58,595 nucleotides of DNA from CAZUDO01 sp964618895 (GTDB lineage: Bacteria > Desulfobacterota > Binatia > DP-6): NCBI GenBank assembly GCA_964618895.1, contig CAZUDO010000132.1:1-58595 (forward strand), in the 5' to 3' direction. Of this stretch, positions 1 to 13,295 are shown piece after piece; the first letter of the stretch is position 1; the number at the start of each line of letters is the position of its first letter. The notes under the pieces are model-generated. The model saw only the letters and a program-made list of their open reading frames with translations, did no database searches and had not been told where the DNA came from. The position numbers were made by a program, and so were the translations under genes.

Positions 1-132
1 CTCCGTCCTTTCGAGCGCGCCCTCTACCTCATCGGACACGACTGCGGCAGCGCCGGCTCCGTGATGGCCTCGCGGCTCTTCCCCATCATTCAGCCGGTCC
101 GAAAAGGACCCTCAGGAAGGGAACCAGCGTGA
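1..132 (+). CDS. 3' end of an unidentified protein (partial)
   Basis: Frame 1 is open from the first base of the window to a TGA at 130-132, giving 43 residues that end in KGPSGREPA. I do not recognise the family. It lies just upstream of a RelE toxin remnant and could be the tail of the gene that bordered that module. The short length makes chance possible. Confidence 0.25.
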   Translation, partial: LRPFERALYLIGHDCGSAGSVMASRLFPIIQPVRKGPSGREPA

Positions 133-138
133 GCGGCT

Positions 139-326
139 ACACGGCGTCTCGCGCGCATCGAGTCGCTGGCCAAAACTCCGCGTCCAACGGGATGTCGTAA
201 ACTTGCTGGCGCCACGAGCCTGTGGCGAATTCGGATCGGAGACTACGCGTCCTCTACGCAGTCGATGACCACAAGAAACTGATTGACGTCATCGCTGTCC
301 GCCACCGACGCGAGGCGTACCGCTGA
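139..326 (+). pseudogene. RelE/ParE-type toxin remnant, frameshifted
   Basis: Two adjacent frames together read as the C-terminal two-thirds of a RelE-fold mRNA endonuclease toxin. The first frame gives LARIESLAKTPRPTGCRKLA, followed by a LWRIRIGDY core. The second frame gives RVLYAVDD and ends RHRREAYR at a TGA (324-326). The tac at 244-246 shares its last base with the expected cgc codon, so a single-base deletion near 246 breaks the frame. The ending closely resembles the intact RelE at 26800-27054 (RVLYIVDD ... GHRREVYR). No N-terminal start or partner antitoxin is recognisable upstream. A solo transposon end follows about 35 bp downstream. Confidence 0.6.
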
Positions 327-358
327 GGCGTGGTGTCTACCACGCCGCTCAACAGGGC

Positions 359-594
359 GCGCCATCTTGAAACGGGCACAGATTATAGCAAGCTTGCTCC
401 CATATCACGCGATGTGCGTCGTCACCAAGGTCCATGCGGGCACACGCCCGGGCGCCGAGCGGGGGCTCGCGTCGTCGCCCGCGGGCCCCGGCTCGACCCG
501 GCGTCGCCCGCCAGCCTGGCCACCCGCGCCCGGCGGCTGGCCCGTTCCGTCCCCGGCGCTCCCCGGCCACCCAAACGGGACCCGAAAGAGCCAC
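359..594 (-). mobile_element. Solo left end of the RAYT-type element (copy 0)
   Basis: This stretch matches, in reverse orientation, the left ends of the two RAYT elements at about 13.2-14.2 kb and 53.4-54.3 kb. Both conserved parts are present. The first is the outer terminal repeat CCCGAAAGAGCC (581-592) with CCACCCAAACGGGA beside it (567-580). The second is the promoter module with palindrome AGCAAGCTTGCT (387-398) and ATTATA (382-387, a minus-strand TATAAT). The -35 position has degraded to GTGATA, read on the minus strand. An ATG sits at the expected place (363-365, minus), but what follows does not encode a transposase. The body and right end are missing, so this is a truncated copy or a MITE-like solo end. 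Confidence 0.6.
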
Positions 595-642
595 AAATGG
601 CATCCCGCCCCGCCGCGGTGCCCCCGGGACTCCCGTAGGCTG

Positions 643-654
643 CCCCCCCCCCCC
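643..654. repeat. Homopolymer tract of 12 C
   Basis: An uninterrupted run of 12 cytosines lies 50 bp upstream of the start codon of the giant kinase-cyclase gene. Tracts of this length are prone to slipped-strand mispairing. Its position between the gene and any upstream promoter would allow length-dependent expression, but no promoter is identified here. Confidence 0.8.
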
Positions 655-703
655 GCGCCACTTACGCTCCGCCCGAGCCCTGTGTTAGGGATCGGCCGGT
701 CCG

Positions 704-5707
<5,004 letters not shown>

Positions 5708-5718
5708 GAGTTTTCTGG

Positions 5719-5737
5719 TGTACGGCGCGACCGTACA
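5719..5737. promoter_or_regulatory. Dyad operator candidate TGTACGG-N5-CCGTACA
   Basis: A perfect 7-bp inverted repeat around a 5-bp spacer (19 bp) sits between the giant regulator stop and the acyl-synthase start, 42 bp before that ATG. There is no U-run after it, so it is not a typical intrinsic terminator. Its length and symmetry fit a homodimeric regulator site, and lux-box-type operators upstream of LuxI-family synthases have this format. The cognate regulator is not evident in the window. Confidence 0.4.
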
Positions 5738-5779
5738 GTGTCCGCCGCCGGGTCACGCCATGGGGGTAGGAGGTTCCCC

Positions 5780-6460
5780 ATGCACGAGCCCAGCGAGTCG
5801 CTGCCCCGTCTGCTCGAAGGATACCGCTTCCGCATGTGCGAGGACGCCGACCTGGCGGCCCGCGCGCTGGCCGTCCGGCGGCAAGTGTACGTCGACGGGG
5901 CCGGCTACACCGTGCCGGTGCCCGACCGGTACGACGCCCGCTCCTGGCTCCTGGTCGCCGAGGAGGCGGGCACCGGCGAGGTGGTCGGCTCGATGCGGCT
6001 CACCCCGCGGAGCGGCGGCCCGCTCGAGGTCGAGGAGCATTTCACCTTGCCGGCGCGGCTGCGGGTGGCGGCCAGCGTCGAGCTGAACCGGTTCGCGATC
6101 CTGCCCGCGCATCGCAAGGGCAAGACCTTCCTGCCGGTGGTGTCGCTCGGGCTCTTCAAGCTGGTGCACACCTTCCTGCACCACCTGGACGCGTCCTACA
6201 TGATCATCGCGTCCAAGCCCGAGCGGGTATGGACGTACGAGTGGATGCGTTTCGAGCCGACCGGCCAGCGCGCACGGTACGGCACCCTCGACGGGGCCGA
6301 CCACGAGCTCCTGTGGTACGACTTCCGGCACGCGCCCGAGATCCTGGACGGGCACCCGTTCCGGAGCTTCTTCGTCGAGCTCGACTACCGCGAGGTGCTG
6401 CTGCCGGCGCGCCTGCCGGCGCTCGGCCTGGGGGTCGAGCGGATGCGGGAGGTGGCGTAG
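5780..6460 (+). CDS. N-acyl amino acid synthase-like (FeeM/LuxI-fold) GNAT acyltransferase
   Basis: 226 residues. The start is fixed by an AGGAGG Shine-Dalgarno (5768-5773) 6 bp before the ATG. The fold is that of the FeeM / LuxI autoinducer-synthase branch of GNAT transferases. An N-terminal segment RALAVRRQVYVDGAGY corresponds to the region that receives acyl-ACP. An EVVGSMRL beta-strand and the family signature SVELNRFAI follow, then HRKGKTFLPVVSLGL in the cofactor/acyl channel. Such enzymes transfer a fatty acyl chain from acyl-ACP or acyl-CoA to an amino acid or amine. Relatives also accompany exosortase and membrane-lipid loci, so the product may be a signal or a lipid. It ends 2 bp before an MMPL transporter, which implies co-translation and export of an acylated product. 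The substrate cannot be told from sequence. Confidence 0.75.
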   Translation: MHEPSESLPRLLEGYRFRMCEDADLAARALAVRRQVYVDGAGYTVPVPDRYDARSWLLVAEEAGTGEVVGSMRLTPRSGGPLEVEEHFTLPARLRVAASVELNRFAILPAHRKGKTFLPVVSLGLFKLVHTFLHHLDASYMIIASKPERVWTYEWMRFEPTGQRARYGTLDGADHELLWYDFRHAPEILDGHPFRSFFVELDYREVLLPARLPALGLGVERMREVA

Positions 6461-6462
6461 CC

Positions 6463-8844
6463 ATGGCCGGTGCCATCGCCACCTACGCGCGCGCGATCAT
6501 CCGCCACCGTCTGCTGGTGCTGGGCGCGGTGGCGGTGGTGACGGTCGTCCTCGGCCGTGCAGCCCTCCGTCTGCACGTCGAGATCGACGCCGACCGCCAG
6601 CTGCCGCCGGACCATCCCTACGTGCAGGCGCTTGCCGACCTGCACCGGTACTTCGGCGACAAGAACCTGGTGGTGGTGGGCCTGTTTCCGCACGATGGCA
6701 ACGTGTTCACCCCGGCGTTCCTTGCCAAGCTGGCCGAGGTGACCGAGCGCGTGCGCCGCCTGCCCGGGGCCAATGCGGCGCTGGTGCAGAGCCTGGCCGC
6801 GCCGCAGGTGAAGGACATCCGTGGCGGGCCCGAGGGCATCGCGATCGAGCGCGTGATGGCGAGCCCCCCGCGCGACGCCGCCGGCGCCGCCGCTGTGCGC
6901 CAGCGCGCGTTCGCGACCGACGCCTACGTCGGTACGCTGGTCGCCGCCGACGGCTCGGCCGCCGCCGTGCAGGCGAGCTTCGAGCTGACGGCAGCCACGC
7001 CCGGCTACCGCCACCTGCACGCGGCGGTGGTGGACGCGCTGCGGGCCGCCGACGACGGTACGTTCGACTGGTGCCTGTCGGGGCCGGTGGTCTTCCTGTC
7101 CCAGCTGAGCGCGTACGCCGGGCGGATGGCGTACTACTTCCCGCTCGCCCTGCTGGTGATCGGGCTGGTGCACTATCACGCCTTCCGCACCGTCCAGGCG
7201 CTCGTCCTGCCGCTGGTCACGGCGCTCCTGGCGGTGGTGTGGGCGGTGGGGGTGATGGGGCTGCTCGGCGTGCCGCTCGACCCGTTCAACACCACGACGC
7301 CGATCCTCATCCTGGCGGTGGCGGCGGGGCACGCGGTGCAGATACTGAAGCGATTCTACGAGGAGCTCGAACGCACCGGCGACGTGGACGAGGCCATCGT
7401 CGCCTCGCTCGCGCACGTAGCGCCGGTGATGCTGGCGGCGGGGGCGATCGCGACCCTGTCGTTCTGGTCGCTGGTGACGTTCCGGACCGCCACCATCCGC
7501 ACCTTCGGCATCTTCACCGGTCTCGGCATCGTGTCGGCGCTCGTGATCGAGCTGACCATCATTCCGGCGGTGCGGGCGCTGCTGCCGGCGCCCCGGAGCC
7601 GGGAGCGCGCGCGCGAGGCGGCGGCGCATCCGTGGCTCGACGCGCTGCTCGCGACCGCGGCCGGCGCCGGCCGGGCGCGCGGGGCGCGGAGGGTGCTGGT
7701 GGCGACCGGCGGGCTCCTGGCGCTGTGTGCGCTCTTCGCCACCCGCGTCGAGGTGGACACCAGCCACAAGCGCGAATTCCGCGCCGGCGAGCCGGTGCGG
7801 CTGGACGACGCCCGCATCAACGCGCGCTTCGCCGGCACCAACACGCTCATCCTGCTGGTGGAAGGCGACGCCCCCGGCGCGCTCGAGGAACCGGCGGTCC
7901 TGCGCGCGATCGACGCCCTCGCGCGCCGCCTCGAGCGCGAGCCCGGAGTCGGCAAGGCGGTGTCGTACGTCGACTTCGTTCGGAAGCTCCATGTCGCCAT
8001 GAGCGCTGACGACCCCGCGGCGGGCCCGCTGCCGGCGACGCGGGCGCTGACGGCGCAGTACCTCTTCCTGCACTCCCTCTCGGGCGGCGCCGAGGACTTC
8101 GACGCCATCCTCGACCCGACCCATCGCGTCGCCAAGCTCCGGCTGCTGGTGCACGAGGACAGCACGCAGTACGGCGAGCGACTGATCGCGCGTGCCAGGG
8201 ACACGGTGGCACGCACGTTCCCGCCCGGGATCCGGGTGCGCTACAGCGGCACGCTGGCCTCGACGGCGGCGGCCACCGAGGCGATGGTGCAGGGCAAGCT
8301 GCGCAACATCGCACAGATCGCCGGCATTACCGTGGTGATCGCGGCCGTGCTGCTGCGCTCGCTGGTGGCCGGCCTGTTGGTGGTGGTGCCGCTCGCGCTC
8401 ACGGTGGCGGTCAACTTCGGGGTCATGGGGTTGCTCGGCGTGCCCCTCGACACGGTGACGGCGGCGATCTCGGCGATGGCGGTCGGCATCGGCGCCGACT
8501 ACGCCATCTACTTCCTCTTCCGGGTGCGCGAAGAGCTGGCGCGGGCGGCGTCGCTCGAGGTGGCGATCGGGCGCGCGCTCGAGACGTCGGGGAAGGCTGT
8601 GCTGTTCGTGTCGTCGGCGATCGCGGCGGGATATGCCACGCTGTGCTGTTCGGGCTTCGCGTTGCACGTGCAGCTGGGGGCGCTGGTCGCACTGGCGATG
8701 CTGGTGTCGTCGGCGAGCGCGCTCGTCCTCCTGCCGGCCCTGATCGAACGCCTGCGGCCGGCGTTTCTGGTGGCGGCGCCGCGGCCGGAGCGTGAGCCCG
8801 GGTTCGCGCCGGTCGACGTGCCGTCCATCGCCGGGGCCCGCTGA
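6463..8844 (+). CDS. MMPL-family RND transporter (lipid/hopanoid exporter type)
   Basis: 793 residues with the two-fold RND layout. TM1 (about 12-32) is followed by a large periplasmic loop, then a TM bundle at about 210-385. A second half starts with a TM near 410, followed by a periplasmic loop and a bundle at about 610-770. The strings VIGLVHYHAFR, ILAVAAGHAVQILKRFYEELE and AVGIGADYAIYFLFRVREELA are the paired TM4-region motifs of MMPL/sterol-sensing-domain transporters. These move lipids or acylated molecules driven by the proton gradient. A GGGAGG-like ribosome site lies inside the end of the preceding gene, and the start is 2 bp after its stop, so the two form an operon. The pairing with an acyl synthase suggests it exports that enzyme's product. 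The ATG at 6463 replaces the longer open frame because it gives a proper N-terminal TM. Confidence 0.85.
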   Translation: MAGAIATYARAIIRHRLLVLGAVAVVTVVLGRAALRLHVEIDADRQLPPDHPYVQALADLHRYFGDKNLVVVGLFPHDGNVFTPAFLAKLAEVTERVRRLPGANAALVQSLAAPQVKDIRGGPEGIAIERVMASPPRDAAGAAAVRQRAFATDAYVGTLVAADGSAAAVQASFELTAATPGYRHLHAAVVDALRAADDGTFDWCLSGPVVFLSQLSAYAGRMAYYFPLALLVIGLVHYHAFRTVQALVLPLVTALLAVVWAVGVMGLLGVPLDPFNTTTPILILAVAAGHAVQILKRFYEELERTGDVDEAIVASLAHVAPVMLAAGAIATLSFWSLVTFRTATIRTFGIFTGLGIVSALVIELTIIPAVRALLPAPRSRERAREAAAHPWLDALLATAAGAGRARGARRVLVATGGLLALCALFATRVEVDTSHKREFRAGEPVRLDDARINARFAGTNTLILLVEGDAPGALEEPAVLRAIDALARRLEREPGVGKAVSYVDFVRKLHVAMSADDPAAGPLPATRALTAQYLFLHSLSGGAEDFDAILDPTHRVAKLRLLVHEDSTQYGERLIARARDTVARTFPPGIRVRYSGTLASTAAATEAMVQGKLRNIAQIAGITVVIAAVLLRSLVAGLLVVVPLALTVAVNFGVMGLLGVPLDTVTAAISAMAVGIGADYAIYFLFRVREELARAASLEVAIGRALETSGKAVLFVSSAIAAGYATLCCSGFALHVQLGALVALAMLVSSASALVLLPALIERLRPAFLVAAPRPEREPGFAPVDVPSIAGAR

Positions 8845-8973
8845 CCCCGACCGGCTCGCCATTTTCTCGGCGCGGGCGCGGGAAAGGTGCCGCTCCGCGG
8901 GCGCAGGGCGGTCCGGTGGGCCACGCTGGTGCAGCCCGCCACCCGGCCACCGTGCTGGAACGCCCGTTGCACC

Positions 8974-10011
8974 ATGGCGCTCGCTATGAGCACGCGATCG
9001 ATCCTCGCCACGGCGCTCCTCACGGCACTTGCGGTCTCGGCGGGCACCCGCCCAGCCCAGGCCAGCTGCGGCTGCGAGAAGCCGCCGCCGGTGGCAGCTG
9101 CCGTCCGTCCCGGGTTCGCGTTCCCGGCCCGCGACTTGTTCGCGTCGTGCGACCTGGCGCGCGGCGGATGCGTAGCCCTGTTCGGCGACGCGCTGGTCGA
9201 CGGGCAGACCTATGGCGCCGACTTTACGCACGGCAACGGCCATCATCGCCGCGTCGACGTGGTGGCGCGGCGGGCGCGCGACCTGGCCGACGGCAGCTGG
9301 CGGGTGCAGCTCTGGGTGCCGGTGCCGCCGAAGTCGTCGCTCGGGCCGGCGGCGATCACGGTGCGCGACCAGGCAGGCGCGGTCGTGCTCGCCATTCCGG
9401 ATACGGACTTCACGGTGATCGCGCCGCCGGTGGTGGTCCCGGAAGCGGGTGGCGTGGTCGCGGTCGACAAGTACCGCGGCGCGGTCGGCCGTGACGGCAC
9501 GCTCTACGTCGCGCTCGACGTGAGCGGCATGCTCCCGCGCGTCGAGTTCGCCGCCAAGGGCTATGCCCTCGCCCTCCGCTTCGCCAAAGAGGGCATGGCG
9601 CTCTACAACACGCAGGGCGTGCTCATGGAAGCGCTCACCTCCGCCGTGATGGACGAGGACCTGAACGACGACGGCGACTCGACCGACCCGGGCGAGGGCG
9701 ACTGGAACCAGAACGGCCTGCTCGACAACCCGGACATCTCGGCGGTGGTGCCGGACGGCGGCGGCGACAGCGACGCCTTCCTGTACAGCCGCCATCCGTT
9801 CGAGACCTACGAGGCCGAGCACCAGCCCGGCGGGCCGCGCGCGCTCGACCCGACCGACGCCAACTGGCACGTCGACGGCACCCGCCACACCGACAACTTC
9901 CACTTCGTGGCGGCGATCCCGGGCGCGACGCTGGGCGGCGAGTCGCTCGCGCCCGGCGCGACGGCGCCGTTCACGCTCGTGTTCGACGCCGTCGTCGCCG
10001 GCGCCGACTAG
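8974..10011 (+). CDS. Secreted protein with EF-hand-like calcium loops, unknown function
   Basis: 345 residues. The chosen ATG (8974; alternative 8986) starts directly before a signal peptide (STRSILATALLTALAVSAG ... AQA). The mature N-terminus is Cys-rich (SCGCEK). The middle is beta-rich and resembles Ig-like or transport-associated domains. At about residues 223-246 a stretch DLNDDGDSTDPGEGDWNQNG carries regularly spaced Asp/Asn/Glu, as in calcium-binding dockerin or EF-hand loops. The GNGHHRR segment could bind metal. It follows the acyl synthase-exporter pair by about 130 bp on the same strand and precedes Lnt by 19 bp, so it may belong to that export/lipid cluster. I cannot name the family. 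Confidence 0.7.
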   Translation: MALAMSTRSILATALLTALAVSAGTRPAQASCGCEKPPPVAAAVRPGFAFPARDLFASCDLARGGCVALFGDALVDGQTYGADFTHGNGHHRRVDVVARRARDLADGSWRVQLWVPVPPKSSLGPAAITVRDQAGAVVLAIPDTDFTVIAPPVVVPEAGGVVAVDKYRGAVGRDGTLYVALDVSGMLPRVEFAAKGYALALRFAKEGMALYNTQGVLMEALTSAVMDEDLNDDGDSTDPGEGDWNQNGLLDNPDISAVVPDGGGDSDAFLYSRHPFETYEAEHQPGGPRALDPTDANWHVDGTRHTDNFHFVAAIPGATLGGESLAPGATAPFTLVFDAVVAGAD

Positions 10012-10030
10012 CGGCGGCGGCGGGGCCCGC

Positions 10031-11599
10031 ATGCACCCCGGCGTCGCGGCGGCGTGGCCCGTCCCGGGCGTGCGGGCGCACGGCCGGGCGGTAGCGGGCG
10101 TCCGTGCCGCCGCGCTCGCGCTGTCGAGCGGCGCTCTCTACACGCTCGCCCAGCCGCCGCTCGACCGGACGGCGGTCGCCTGGATCTGTCTGGTCCCGCT
10201 CTTGTGGGCGATCGGGCTCTGCCGGACGCGGCGCGGCGCGGCGGCGTGCGCGTTCGGCACCGCGATGGTGTTCAGCGCGCTGGTGGCGGGCTGGCTCCCC
10301 GGCGCGGTGAGCGCCTTTTTCGGCGTAGCGCCGGGGCTCGGGTGGGGCGTGGCGACGGCGGTCTACGTGGCGTACGCCGGCGCCCCGTATGCGCTCTTCG
10401 GGGCGTGTGCGCATGGGCTGCTGCGCGCCGGGAGCCCGGCGGGGATCCTGGCCGGCATCCCCGCGCTCTTGGTCGCGACCGATCTCCTGCGCACGCATGT
10501 CCTCGCCGGGCTGCCGTGGGGCCTCCTCGGCCACGCCCTCGCGCCGGCGACGACGTTCGTGCAGATCGCGGATCTGGCCGGGGTGCACGGGGTGTCGTTC
10601 GTGGTGGCGCTGGTGAACGCCGCCGTGGTCCTGGTCGTGCGCGGGCGGCGCGCGCCGCGCACGACCGTGCTGCCGTTGGCGGTCGCCGCGGCCGTGGTCG
10701 CGGCGACGGCGCTCTACGGCACCGCCCGCCTGGCCACGGTGTCCGACGTGTCGGGGCCGGCGGTGCGCGTGGGCGTGCTGCAGCCCAACCAGGCTCCGCT
10801 CTACCATGCGACGCCGGTTGCCGCGGATCGTGCCCTGCTGGCGCAGCTGCGGTTCTCGCAGCAGCACTTCCGGCGCGGCACCGTCGACCTGGTCGTCTGG
10901 CCCGAGAACGCGATTCCCTTCTACGTGCAGCAGGACGCCCGCACGCAGGCGATGCTCGGGCGGCTTGCGGACGCGATGGGTGCGGCGCTCATCGTCGGGG
11001 CGCCGGCCACCGCGGGCGACACGCGCTACTTCAACGCCGCCCATCTGATCGTGCCCGGGCGCGGAGTGGCCGGGCTGTACCGCAAGCAGCGCCTGGTGCC
11101 GTTCGCGGAGTATCAGCCGTTTGCGGCGTCCGTGGGCGCGTCCGACGGGACGACGTTCGCCGCCGGCGACGGCGCGGTCGTCTTCGACGCCGCCGGCGTG
11201 CAGTGGGGGCCCACCATCTGCCTCGACATCATCTACGCCGACGTCGTCCGGCGGAGCGTGCAGGAGGGCGCCCAGGTGCTGGTGAACCTGTCCAACGACA
11301 GCTGGCTGGCGGCGCGCGGCGGCGGCGCGGCGGCGCAGCAGCTGGTGCAGGCGGTGTTCCGGGCGGTGGAGAACCGCCGCGACCTGGTGCGCGCCACGAC
11401 CACCGGCATCTCGGCCGTCGTCGGCGCCGACGGGCGCGTACGGGCGGTGCTGGAGGAGCGGCGCGCGGGGGCGCTGATCGCCCCGGTGTACGCGCGTCGG
11501 GAGCACACGCTCTACACCCAGGTCGGAGATGCCTTCGCGGTCGCGTGTGGGCTGCTCGCGGCGCTGATCGTCGGGGCCGGTGTCCGGCGCGAAGGCTGA
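10031..11599 (+). CDS. lnt: Apolipoprotein N-acyltransferase, paralog 1
   Basis: 522 residues, normal for Lnt: six or more N-terminal TM helices (about 25-225), a periplasmic carbon-nitrogen hydrolase domain (about 250-490) and a C-terminal TM. The nitrilase triad is intact as Glu292 (VVWPENA), Lys352 (LYRKQRLVPFAEY) and Cys397 (GPTICLDIIY). Family members usually have CFE or CYE after the cysteine; here it is CLD, a mild deviation. Lnt transfers the third acyl chain to the N-terminus of lipoproteins in the inner membrane. A second full Lnt (36585-38123) has the more canonical LLCFEVIYPD. This copy sits beside an acyl synthase/MMPL pair and could be specialised, but that is inference. Confidence 0.85.
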   Translation: MHPGVAAAWPVPGVRAHGRAVAGVRAAALALSSGALYTLAQPPLDRTAVAWICLVPLLWAIGLCRTRRGAAACAFGTAMVFSALVAGWLPGAVSAFFGVAPGLGWGVATAVYVAYAGAPYALFGACAHGLLRAGSPAGILAGIPALLVATDLLRTHVLAGLPWGLLGHALAPATTFVQIADLAGVHGVSFVVALVNAAVVLVVRGRRAPRTTVLPLAVAAAVVAATALYGTARLATVSDVSGPAVRVGVLQPNQAPLYHATPVAADRALLAQLRFSQQHFRRGTVDLVVWPENAIPFYVQQDARTQAMLGRLADAMGAALIVGAPATAGDTRYFNAAHLIVPGRGVAGLYRKQRLVPFAEYQPFAASVGASDGTTFAAGDGAVVFDAAGVQWGPTICLDIIYADVVRRSVQEGAQVLVNLSNDSWLAARGGGAAAQQLVQAVFRAVENRRDLVRATTTGISAVVGADGRVRAVLEERRAGALIAPVYARREHTLYTQVGDAFAVACGLLAALIVGAGVRREG

Positions 11600-11717
11600 G
11601 CAAGTTCCGCGCAACACGTGTGAGGCGGAGCCGCTCACCCGCGCAGTGTTCCCTTGGCGGCCTGGCGGCGGTGAGGTATCTAGGTCGGGCCCGCGACCTG
11701 AGGTAGGCTGCTGGTCC

Positions 11718-13046
11718 ATGAAACCGGCGATCCAATACGCCAAGAGCGGCGACGTTCACGTGGCCTACCAGGTGATCGGCGCAGGCCCCATCGATCTGGT
11801 GATCGTCCCAGGCTGGGTGTCGCACCTCGAGATCCTCTGGGAGGAGCCCCAGGCGGCCGCCTTCCTGCGCCGCCTGGGTGAGTTCAGTCGCCTGATCATC
11901 TTCGACAAGCGCGGAACCGGCATGTCCGATCCCATGACCTACGCGCCCCCGATCGACGAGCGCATGGACGACATCCGTGCCGTCATGGACGCGGCCGGCT
12001 CGGAGCGGGCCGCACTCCTGGGTTACTCGGAAGGAGGGGCGCTGGCGCTCGTGTTTGCCGCCGCCCACCCCAATCGCGTGTCGGCGGTGATCGCCTACGC
12101 ATCGTTTGCGCGGTTGCTGCGAGGGTCCGACTACCCGTTCGGCATCGCCGAGGAGGACATCGTGCGCTTCGTCGAGGGTGCGAAGAGAGCGGGCGCCACG
12201 GGTGAGCTGTACGACGTCGTGATCCCGAGCCGGCGGGGGGACGAGCATTTCCGCCAGTGGTTCGCGCGCATCACCCGCCTGGCTGCCAGCCCAGCAATGA
12301 TGGACCTCAGTCTGCGGGCCAACGTGTCGATCGACATTCGGCAGGTGCTTCCGTCCATCCGGGTCCCGACCCTCGTGTTGCATCGCAAGGACGACCAGCT
12401 CCTCCCGGTGGACCACGGCCGCTACCTGGGCGAGCACATACCGGGCGCCAAGTACGTCGAGCTCCCTGGCGGGGACCACTGGCCGTGGTTTGGCGACACC
12501 GACGGAGTGGTCGAGGAGATCGAGGAGTTCTTGACCGGCATGAGACACGCGCCGCCGTCGAACCGGGTTCTGACGACCGTGATGTTCACCGACATCGTCG
12601 GTTCGACCCAACGGCTGGCGGAGATGGGCGACACGGCATGGCGACGCGTGCTGGACCAACACGATGCCGTTGCCGGTCGCCAGGTCGAACGGTTCCGTGG
12701 GCGCCAGGTGAAGCACACTGGCGACGGCATCTTGGCGACCTTCGACGGGCCGGCCCGGGCAGTCCAGTGTGCGCGCACCATCCGGGACGCGACCCGGGCG
12801 ATCGGCCTCGAGGTACGCGCCGGGCTTCACGTCGGCGAGTGCGAGCTTCGCGGTGACGACATCGGTGGCCTGGCGGTGCACATCGCCGCCCGGGTGGCCG
12901 AGGTCGCCGGCCCGGGAGAGATCCTGGTTTCGAGCACGGTCAAGGACCTGGTGACCGGCTCGGGGATCGCATTCGCGGAACGCGGTGCTCGCCAGCTGAA
13001 GGGCGTCCCTGGGGAATGGTGGTTGTTCTCAGTGGCTGAGTCGTAG
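11718..13046 (+). CDS. Alpha/beta-hydrolase fused to a class III adenylate/guanylate cyclase
   Basis: 442 residues. The ATG at 11718 begins the family-typical MKPAIQYAKSGDVHVAYQVI, so the longer frame is rejected. Residues about 10-275 are an alpha/beta-hydrolase with nucleophile Ser104 (LGYSEGGA), an acid near VLHRKDDQLLP and His in GGDHW. Residues about 285-442 are a cyclase homology domain with TDIVGSTQRLAEMGD (Asp292) and KHTGDGILATF (Asp336) as metal positions. This two-domain architecture is common in actinobacteria and deltaproteobacteria. The hydrolase may sense or cleave a small ester and control cyclic nucleotide output. It stands alone, separated from Lnt by about 118 bp. Confidence 0.9.
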   Translation: MKPAIQYAKSGDVHVAYQVIGAGPIDLVIVPGWVSHLEILWEEPQAAAFLRRLGEFSRLIIFDKRGTGMSDPMTYAPPIDERMDDIRAVMDAAGSERAALLGYSEGGALALVFAAAHPNRVSAVIAYASFARLLRGSDYPFGIAEEDIVRFVEGAKRAGATGELYDVVIPSRRGDEHFRQWFARITRLAASPAMMDLSLRANVSIDIRQVLPSIRVPTLVLHRKDDQLLPVDHGRYLGEHIPGAKYVELPGGDHWPWFGDTDGVVEEIEEFLTGMRHAPPSNRVLTTVMFTDIVGSTQRLAEMGDTAWRRVLDQHDAVAGRQVERFRGRQVKHTGDGILATFDGPARAVQCARTIRDATRAIGLEVRAGLHVGECELRGDDIGGLAVHIAARVAEVAGPGEILVSSTVKDLVTGSGIAFAERGARQLKGVPGEWWLFSVAES

Positions 13047-13295
13047 GCGCGGCCACCAGCAGGTCGGCAAGGCGTGCCACGCCCCTGGCCGCAAGGTCCA
13101 GTGAATTTCGGAGAAGCGGACGGGCTGTCCGGAAGCGGAACAGAGTAGCTTGGTTGCGCTCGGCGTGCAGGTGGCGAAGCTGGAGACACCGGTGGGGCCG
13201 CGGGGCTGGCCATCTCCACACCGACGCGGCTCACCTTGGCTCTTTCGGGTTTCGGGTGGGTCCGTCGCTTCGACCGGCCGCCGCCCGCGCGTCGG

